Source of the DNA: Carboxylicivirga litoralis | GTDB lineage: Bacteria > Bacteroidota > Bacteroidia > Bacteroidales > Marinilabiliaceae | Direction: 5' to 3' | Assembly: GCF_025499605.1 (NCBI RefSeq) | Contig: NZ_JAFMVC010000027.1 | Location: forward strand, 1 to 61,138 | Length of the DNA: 61,138 nt | In this document: positions 56,696 to 61,138 of the stretch, one piece after another | How positions within the stretch are numbered: the first letter of the stretch is position 1 | Layout: every line of letters starts with the position of its first letter | Position numbers and translations under genes: made by a program | The notes under the pieces: generated by a model | Database searches by the model: none | What the model was told of the DNA's origin: nothing | Seen by the model: the letters and a program-made list of their open reading frames with translations, nothing else

Positions 56696-57811
56696 TTATT
56701 GCTTCGCCAATTTAAAAAAGCCAATCATCCTTTTTAGATTCTCAGCTTGGGAAGCCAGTTCCTCAGCACTGGCGGCCAGCTCCTCAGCCGATGCTGAGTT
56801 TTGCTGAGTCACATTCGTCAATTCGAGAATAGAAGAGTTAACCTGAGCTGTTGCGCTATTTTGCTCGATACTAGCAGCTGCAATTTCTTCCACTAATTGA
56901 GTGGTCTGCATCACATCAGGTAACATCATTTCAAGTTGCCTACCTGCTTCCTGAGCTTCTTTAAGGCTGTTTTCAGCTTTAACTATTATTTCATCAGCAG
57001 CCAAACGACTGTTTTCAGCCAACTTTCGTACTTCAGCGGCCACAATAGCAAAACCCCTACCATGCTCACCTGCCCGGGCAGCTTCTACAGCTGCATTTAA
57101 GGCCAATATATTGGTCTGGAAGGCTATATCGTTAATAAGTGATATCTTTTCAGCAATAACCTGCGTAGCATCAAGGCTTTTTAGCGCCTTAGCCTGTACC
57201 TTTTCTAAGCCTACTTTAGCACTTGTAGCAATCTTTTTTGTACTGACTGCATTTGAAGTATTTTGTTCAACGTTAGCAGTAATTTCTTCGGTGGTTGAAG
57301 ATATTTCTTCTACTGACGCAGCCTGCTCATTAGCTCCACTAGAAATTTGTTCAGATGTTGTGCTGAACTGTTGGCTGGCTTGTAATACAATATCTGCACC
57401 ATTGTTAATGCCCTGAATAACATCCCGCAGCTTATCAGACAGCTTCTTTAAGGAGTTATTTAACACCCCCAATTCATCTTGTGAATCAACAGTTTGAATA
57501 TCAATCTGCAACTGGCCATCTGATAAATAACCAAGCTCTCTAATTGCTTTTTCGAGTGGCATTCGTAGCATTCGGTTAATGTATCTAAAAATTATAATCC
57601 CAAACATAACGTTAAAGGGTGTAATGATATATTGCCAGTATGTTTCCCCATGAAACTCGATGGTTTTCATAAATGCCACAAATATGGTAAATGAAACAGT
57701 TATCATACTAAATTTAAACATGATTGACTTTTTAAAAATCAGCCTAAGTGCGAGAATTGCTACCGGAATTGTTATTGCCGTTTGCATCAATTCATTCATT
57801 AAATTACTCAT
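56696..57811 (-). CDS. Methyl-accepting chemotaxis-like protein without periplasmic sensor
   Basis: A 371-residue membrane protein. Three hydrophobic segments (about 10-28, 32-50, 60-80) are linked by very short loops, so there is no periplasmic ligand domain. A HAMP-type segment (about 82-140) and an MA signalling coiled coil follow, with the highly conserved hairpin tip [19 protein letters not shown] and [18 protein letters not shown]. The C-terminus lacks a CheR-docking pentapeptide. No cheA or cheW gene is nearby. It may sense membrane state or bind a ligand through its helices. Its position next to the response regulators could be functional or chance. Confidence 0.85.
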   Translation of the reverse strand: MSNLMNELMQTAITIPVAILALRLIFKKSIMFKFSMITVSFTIFVAFMKTIEFHGETYWQYIITPFNVMFGIIIFRYINRMLRMPLEKAIRELGYLSDGQLQIDIQTVDSQDELGVLNNSLKKLSDKLRDVIQGINNGADIVLQASQQFSTTSEQISSGANEQAASVEEISSTTEEITANVEQNTSNAVSTKKIATSAKVGLEKVQAKALKSLDATQVIAEKISLINDIAFQTNILALNAAVEAARAGEHGRGFAIVAAEVRKLAENSRLAADEIIVKAENSLKEAQEAGRQLEMMLPDVMQTTQLVEEIAAASIEQNSATAQVNSSILELTNVTQQNSASAEELAASAEELASQAENLKRMIGFFKLAKQ

Positions 57812-57927
57812 GTTATCAATCCCCCTTTTTTTAAAATTAACAATTAATAAAACTATCTAATCACTATTCTGAAGTCATATCAGGAGCTTTCAGGCAAGTA
57901 CTGATATCTACACCAGATGATTGTTTT

Positions 57928-58353
57928 TCACCTGTAACCCGACATTATTCGCATATTTTTAGGAAATGCATATTGATTATTCATAACGGTATTTAAGACG
58001 CCTTCCAGCTCTTCGTAGATGGCCTGCTTATCAACAAATCCTCTAAAACCTGCCGCAATCAATTCTTCCAGAAACACCTGATCTTTATTGAAAGTAATAG
58101 CAATCTGCCTGATTCGAGGAAACAGAAAATCTATCTGCTTACCTGCTTCTATGCCACTAAGTAGTGGCATATTCACATCCATTAAAATGAGGTCGGTTAC
58201 ATTAAGTAAATCGTGCTTAACAATCTTCGCTCCATCGCTAACAATATCAAGCACTTCATACTGCCCATAGATAGATAGTAAGTATTTTAATCCTTGTGCA
58301 AACTCAGGACTGTCCTCCGCTATGATGATCTTGTATTTCTCCTGCGTTGTCAT
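57928..58353 (-). CDS. Receiver-only response regulator
   Basis: A 141-residue protein made of one receiver domain with phospho-acceptor Asp59 (LILMDVNMPLLSG), acidic pair in IIAEDSPEF, switch Thr in IAITFNK and Lys in GFVDKQA. The linker after the receiver (NNQYAFPKNM) resembles that of NarL-type regulators, but the protein ends without the LuxR helix-turn-helix. It may be a phosphate sink, a protein-interaction regulator, or a NarL protein that lost its output domain. It is preceded by the three 22-bp-spaced repeats at 58397-58462. Confidence 0.82.
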   Translation of the reverse strand: MTTQEKYKIIIAEDSPEFAQGLKYLLSIYGQYEVLDIVSDGAKIVKHDLLNVTDLILMDVNMPLLSGIEAGKQIDFLFPRIRQIAITFNKDQVFLEELIAAGFRGFVDKQAIYEELEGVLNTVMNNQYAFPKNMRIMSGYR

Positions 58354-58396
58354 GTGATTTTAAACGCAAGGAACTTTAGCGGAGTTATTAGAAAAA

Positions 58397-58462
58397 CCCT
58401 ATAATTTATTGGGAGGTCCCCTATAATTACAAAGGGATTACCCTATGGATGGGCTTTAAATG
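58397..58462 (-). repeat. Three tandem 22-bp-spaced CCCTAT repeats
   Basis: On the plus strand CCCTAT occurs at 58397, 58419 and 58441, exactly 22 bp apart. Copies 1 and 2 share CCCTATAATT and both contain a GGGA at offset 15-16; copy 3 is CCCTATGGAT. They fill the gap between the NarL-type regulator stop and the receiver-only gene. Spacing of two helical turns suggests a protein-binding array. Confidence 0.55.
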
Positions 58463-59106
58463 TCGACTTTGTTATTTTTAATGGCCCAAACAATTAGTCC
58501 CGCATTATTTCGGGTACCGGTTTTTCGCAATAGTTTTGTTTTATGGCTCTCAATCGTTTTAACACTGAGGTACATGGATTCGGCCAATTCCTTGTTGGTA
58601 TAGCCACGACATATTAATGTTAAGAGTTGTTGCTCCGATTCATTTAAGAACACACCGCTACTGCTTTCAAGTTCAAGCGTCTCCTGCTCATCTTTAAGGG
58701 TTGAGGCCAATGACTTTAAAAATTCATCAGAAAAAAAAGTATTGCCCTTATTAACTTCTCTTATGGCCTCACATAGCTCATTTACACTCATATCTTTAAG
58801 AACATAGCCCTTGGCTCCTTTCACAAATGCTTCGCGAAAGAAATTGACATCCCTATGCATGGTCAGCATTATGGCTCTTAAATCATTATCGAGTATTAAC
58901 CCCTCATTTAATGCTGTCAATCCGTTGATACCGGGCATATCAATATCAATCAATGAAACATCATACTTTTGGGTAGATAAGCTGCTCAACCAATCGCCGG
59001 CATTATTGAATTCGGCGGCAACCTCCATGTCATCAGTTTGGTTTATCAACACCTTAATGCCTTCGCGCACCATTTGATGATCTTCAACAATTGCTATCTG
59101 TATCAT
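58456..59106 (-). CDS. NarL/FixJ-type response regulator (LuxR output)
   Basis: A 216-residue regulator. Receiver (1-120) with Asp54 in SLIDIDMPG, EDHQMVREG at the acidic pair and Lys in KGYVLKDMS; LuxR-type helix-turn-helix (about 150-212, LTLICRGYTNKELAESMYLS, VKTIESHKTKLLRK). A longer frame from a TTG at 59115 is possible; I chose the ATG at 59106 because the protein then begins MIQIAIVEDH, like its family. The start overlaps the kinase 3' end by 23 bases, so the two are translationally coupled partners. Confidence 0.9.
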   Translation of the reverse strand: MIQIAIVEDHQMVREGIKVLINQTDDMEVAAEFNNAGDWLSSLSTQKYDVSLIDIDMPGINGLTALNEGLILDNDLRAIMLTMHRDVNFFREAFVKGAKGYVLKDMSVNELCEAIREVNKGNTFFSDEFLKSLASTLKDEQETLELESSSGVFLNESEQQLLTLICRGYTNKELAESMYLSVKTIESHKTKLLRKTGTRNNAGLIVWAIKNNKVDI

Positions 59107-60694
59107 TATTGACAACTTTTATATCGAATGTGATAGAAACCTTAACGCCAGCTCCAGGACTTGTTGATATATTACAAAATCCTCCAATTGACTCAATGCG
59201 ATTGATAATGTTTGAAATTCCAAAGCCCTGAAGACGTTTTTCCTCAAGATTAAATCCCTTACCATCATCCATATATTTAACAACTAAACTACTTCCTGTT
59301 GTTTCAAGCTGTACTTGAATATTTGAAGGTGAGCCATATTTTATTGAATTATTAATCAACTCCACTAACGAACGATAAATGGCCAGCTCTACCATGTGAC
59401 TTTGAATATTCAGCTGTTTGGCAACTATATTAAAGCGAATTGCCGTTATCGGCTGTATATGCCCAACAAACGACTCAAGAGCTTTAACGAGTCCATAACG
59501 CTGAAGGATTTGCGGACTTATATTATTAATTGTGTTACGAAGCTCCTTAATGGCATTATTCAACAGTTCATTCAGCTTCTCTCCAAAACCTTTAGCCTCA
59601 TCTCCCTGACAATTACTGACAAGTGAGTGCGCGTAAATTTTGGCTGTTGACAATAACGGACCAACGCCATCGTGCAGTTCCTGTGCTATTCGCCTATTTT
59701 CTTTCTCTTCGGCCTGCATCATGGTTTCAATAATGAGCCGGCGCTTTTTACGGCGTTCCGTTATATCAATAAATGCGCATACAGCTCTGTCTCCATGAAA
59801 TGTATGATGCACCTCTGCACTTTTCAGTTCACCTGTTTTTGTCTTAAAATCAAAATATTCAAGTGGCAATTGCTTTTGTTCTTTAAAAGCGTATTCCATT
59901 TGTTCCATCGAAAATGCTGCCACCTTTTTTCTAACATTCACATCAGGATAAACCTTTTCTAACCATTGATCCAACGTTGCAATTTCTTCACTTTCATAAC
60001 CAAAATAATTATAAAAATTCTCATTGAAATAAGGGATTCTCCTATCTTCCATTAATACGGCAACCGGTATTGGCAGTTTATCAAGGGTGTAGTTAAATTC
60101 TTGTTGTGTATTGTGCTGCACCTTTACTATTTGCTTGTAGGCTTTAAATGTGTTATAAAGGGCATAGCCAGTAACTACAGCAGTTAATATCGTCAAGTTA
60201 AAATCCGCTAACCAAATAATTTTATTTTTGACCAAAACCTCTGGCGGTGCGTAATAGTCAATTATACCGGTCGTGTACAGATGCATAAAAACGAAATAAT
60301 ATACCACCAAAGCAATGCTGACAATAAGTGAAAACCATTGATTAAAGTAGAAAAAAGTGACCATAAACAGCAGTATCAAAAAATACGGTGCACCGCCTAT
60401 ATAACCTAAATTATAAGTAGAATATAAGTATCCATATAACAGGATAAACAGCAGAATATACTTTTTAAAGACCAGCGTTAAAGTCAAGCGAAAAACGGTG
60501 AAAGCCAGTAAGAAAGAAAGAATTAAGGCATTAACAATAAAGTAATGAGTTATATTGTGCCAATGATCGTATAAACTATATGCATAAAGAGGGCCTATGA
60601 ATAATGTTATCATCCTAAACGCAAAGTCGATAACTTCTCCTTTAACACTACTAAACGATGCAATAACATCTTTGTAAGTCCTATTATTATTCAA
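59084..60694 (-). CDS. Membrane sensor histidine kinase (HisKA_3, PAS) paired with the NarL-type regulator
   Basis: A 536-residue kinase. About six transmembrane helices (residues 25-185, FLLAFTVFRLTLTLVF, LLFMVTFFYFN, LTAVVTGYALY) form the input domain. A PAS domain (about 200-320, VAVLMEDRRIPYFNENF) is followed by HisKA_3 with His341 in RRIAQELHDGVGP and an ATP-binding domain (SLVELINNSIKYG, MDDGKGFNLEEKRLQGFG). The start codon is TTG: the next in-frame ATG is residue 28, and an in-frame stop lies just upstream. A -7 box TAGCTTTG on the minus strand at 60716-60723 lies about 22 bases before this TTG, which fits a short leader. The signal is unknown. Confidence 0.87.
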   Translation of the reverse strand: MNNNRTYKDVIASFSSVKGEVIDFAFRMITLFIGPLYAYSLYDHWHNITHYFIVNALILSFLLAFTVFRLTLTLVFKKYILLFILLYGYLYSTYNLGYIGGAPYFLILLFMVTFFYFNQWFSLIVSIALVVYYFVFMHLYTTGIIDYYAPPEVLVKNKIIWLADFNLTILTAVVTGYALYNTFKAYKQIVKVQHNTQQEFNYTLDKLPIPVAVLMEDRRIPYFNENFYNYFGYESEEIATLDQWLEKVYPDVNVRKKVAAFSMEQMEYAFKEQKQLPLEYFDFKTKTGELKSAEVHHTFHGDRAVCAFIDITERRKKRRLIIETMMQAEEKENRRIAQELHDGVGPLLSTAKIYAHSLVSNCQGDEAKGFGEKLNELLNNAIKELRNTINNISPQILQRYGLVKALESFVGHIQPITAIRFNIVAKQLNIQSHMVELAIYRSLVELINNSIKYGSPSNIQVQLETTGSSLVVKYMDDGKGFNLEEKRLQGFGISNIINRIESIGGFCNISTSPGAGVKVSITFDIKVVNNDTDSNC

Positions 60695-61046
60695 GTTTTT
60701 TCAATTAGATTAATTCAAAGCTACAAAGGAATAAATTATTTTCATCACAATTATTCTTTTATCAATACACAGCAACCCGACAGAAATTGAAAAACAAACA
60801 ACTATACAACCGTAGCGTGAGTCATTCAATGCTAAAATCAAAGAATTCAGAAGACAATTTAGAGGGGTTACTGATGTGAAATTTTTCCTCTACAGATTGT
60901 GTAAAATTTATGCCTAGACCCAGAAATTGCATGTGGTCCGTCCTTGGTCCTCTGTTTTCATTGTTACTAAACAATAGAATAAAAACACAAAAAGCTCGTA
61001 AATCATATGATTTACGAGCTTTTGATTGTAATTTATTTTTACATTG
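60695..61046. other. Intergenic region between the kinase and tRNA-Pro
   Basis: About 350 bases without a protein gene. It contains the kinase -7 box (60716-60723, minus strand), a weak inverted repeat TAGAGG/CCTCTA (60860-60865, 60887-60892) and the tRNA terminator (60990-61023). The only longer frame here runs into the tRNA and is rejected. Confidence 0.6.
60990..61023 (-). terminator. Terminator downstream of tRNA-Pro
   Basis: A perfect 34-base palindrome, AAAAGCTCGTAAATCAT and its complement, can form a 15-bp or longer hairpin. On the minus strand it is followed by TTGTGTTTTTATT. It lies 23 bases after the tRNA 3' end. Confidence 0.8.
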
Positions 61047-61121
61047 TCGGGGTACCAGGATTCGAACCTGGGACCCCCTGGTCCCAAACCAGGTGCGCTA
61101 ACCGGACTGCGCTACACCCCG
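61047..61121 (-). tRNA. tRNA-Pro (anticodon TGG)
   Basis: The minus strand folds into a full cloverleaf. The acceptor stem is CGGGGTG with TACCCCG, discriminator A at 61047. The anticodon stem CCTGG/CCAGG encloses loop TTTGGGA, giving anticodon TGG. The T arm is CCAGG-TTCGAAT-CCTGG. The 3' CCA is not encoded, as is usual in Bacteroidota. Confidence 0.95.
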
Positions 61122-61138
61122 AATCAATAATATTTTCA

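Noticed and set aside
60860-60892. TAGAGG/CCTCTA inverted repeat as terminator or RNA gene
   Set aside because: Six-bp arms with a 21-base loop and no T-run; not enough support.
60910-61101. A 63-codon plus-strand frame ending RTWDPLVPNQ
   Set aside because: It runs through the complement of tRNA-Pro; this peptide ending is a well-known spurious translation of tRNA regions.

Overview
The window is a carbohydrate-foraging region from a Bacteroidota chromosome, most likely a marine or gut Marinilabiliales-type relative (inference). The evidence is two SusC/SusD pairs, a hybrid two-component regulator, an ECF sigma/FecR pair, Bacteroidota -7 boxes of the form TAnnTTTG, weak Shine-Dalgarno signals and many lipoprotein signal peptides. 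I see no insertion sequence, integrase, phage gene or CRISPR array. The only RNA gene found is a tRNA-Pro(TGG) at the right edge.

Layout. (1) 1-5.7 kb, plus strand: a hexuronate operon uxaB-uxaA-uxaC followed by a LacI-type regulator. (2) 5.7-35.6 kb, minus strand: a long co-directional array, read from 35.6 kb downward. It holds GH2, sulfatase, GH20-like, sulfatase, ECF sigma, FecR, SusC (with STN domain), SusD and GH16, then a small membrane protein, GH29, GH27, GH2, GH110, GH20 and a sulfatase. A hybrid two-component system (HTCS) is divergent from its head at 35.9-40.0 kb. (3) 40.1-55.8 kb, minus strand: a sialic-acid operon, read from 55.8 kb downward. It holds SusC, SusD, GH33 sialidase, GH20, a two-domain sialate O-acetylesterase, a second SGNH esterase, N-acetylneuraminate lyase, a NanM-like/sodium-symporter fusion and an N-acylglucosamine 2-epimerase. 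A FadR-type GntR regulator is divergent from its head. (4) 56.7-60.7 kb: a chemoreceptor-like protein, a receiver-only response regulator, and a NarL-type response regulator with its sensor kinase. (5) tRNA-Pro with a terminator.

How it fits together (inference from families). The enzyme set matches a sulfated, fucosylated, alpha-galactosylated and sialylated glycan of mucin O-glycan or keratan type. Sulfatases and exo-enzymes would trim caps, a GH16 would cut inside the chain, and GH2 and GH20 enzymes would remove Gal and HexNAc. The sialic-acid operon would de-O-acetylate and release sialic acid, import it and convert it to GlcNAc. The uxa operon handles uronic acids and is functionally separate.

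Not explained by intact genes: two decayed gene fragments that I found by reading frames by hand. One is a frameshifted SusC N-terminus at about 5.7-6.0 kb. The other is the C-terminal end of a discoidin/CBM32-like domain with an in-frame stop at about 12.0-12.2 kb. Together they suggest the array once carried another SusC and another glycosidase. Other notable signals are a well-spaced promoter with an overlapping palindrome in front of the sialic-acid operon, three CCCTAT repeats spaced exactly 22 bp apart ahead of the receiver-only gene, and strong intercistronic hairpins around the SusC/D genes.
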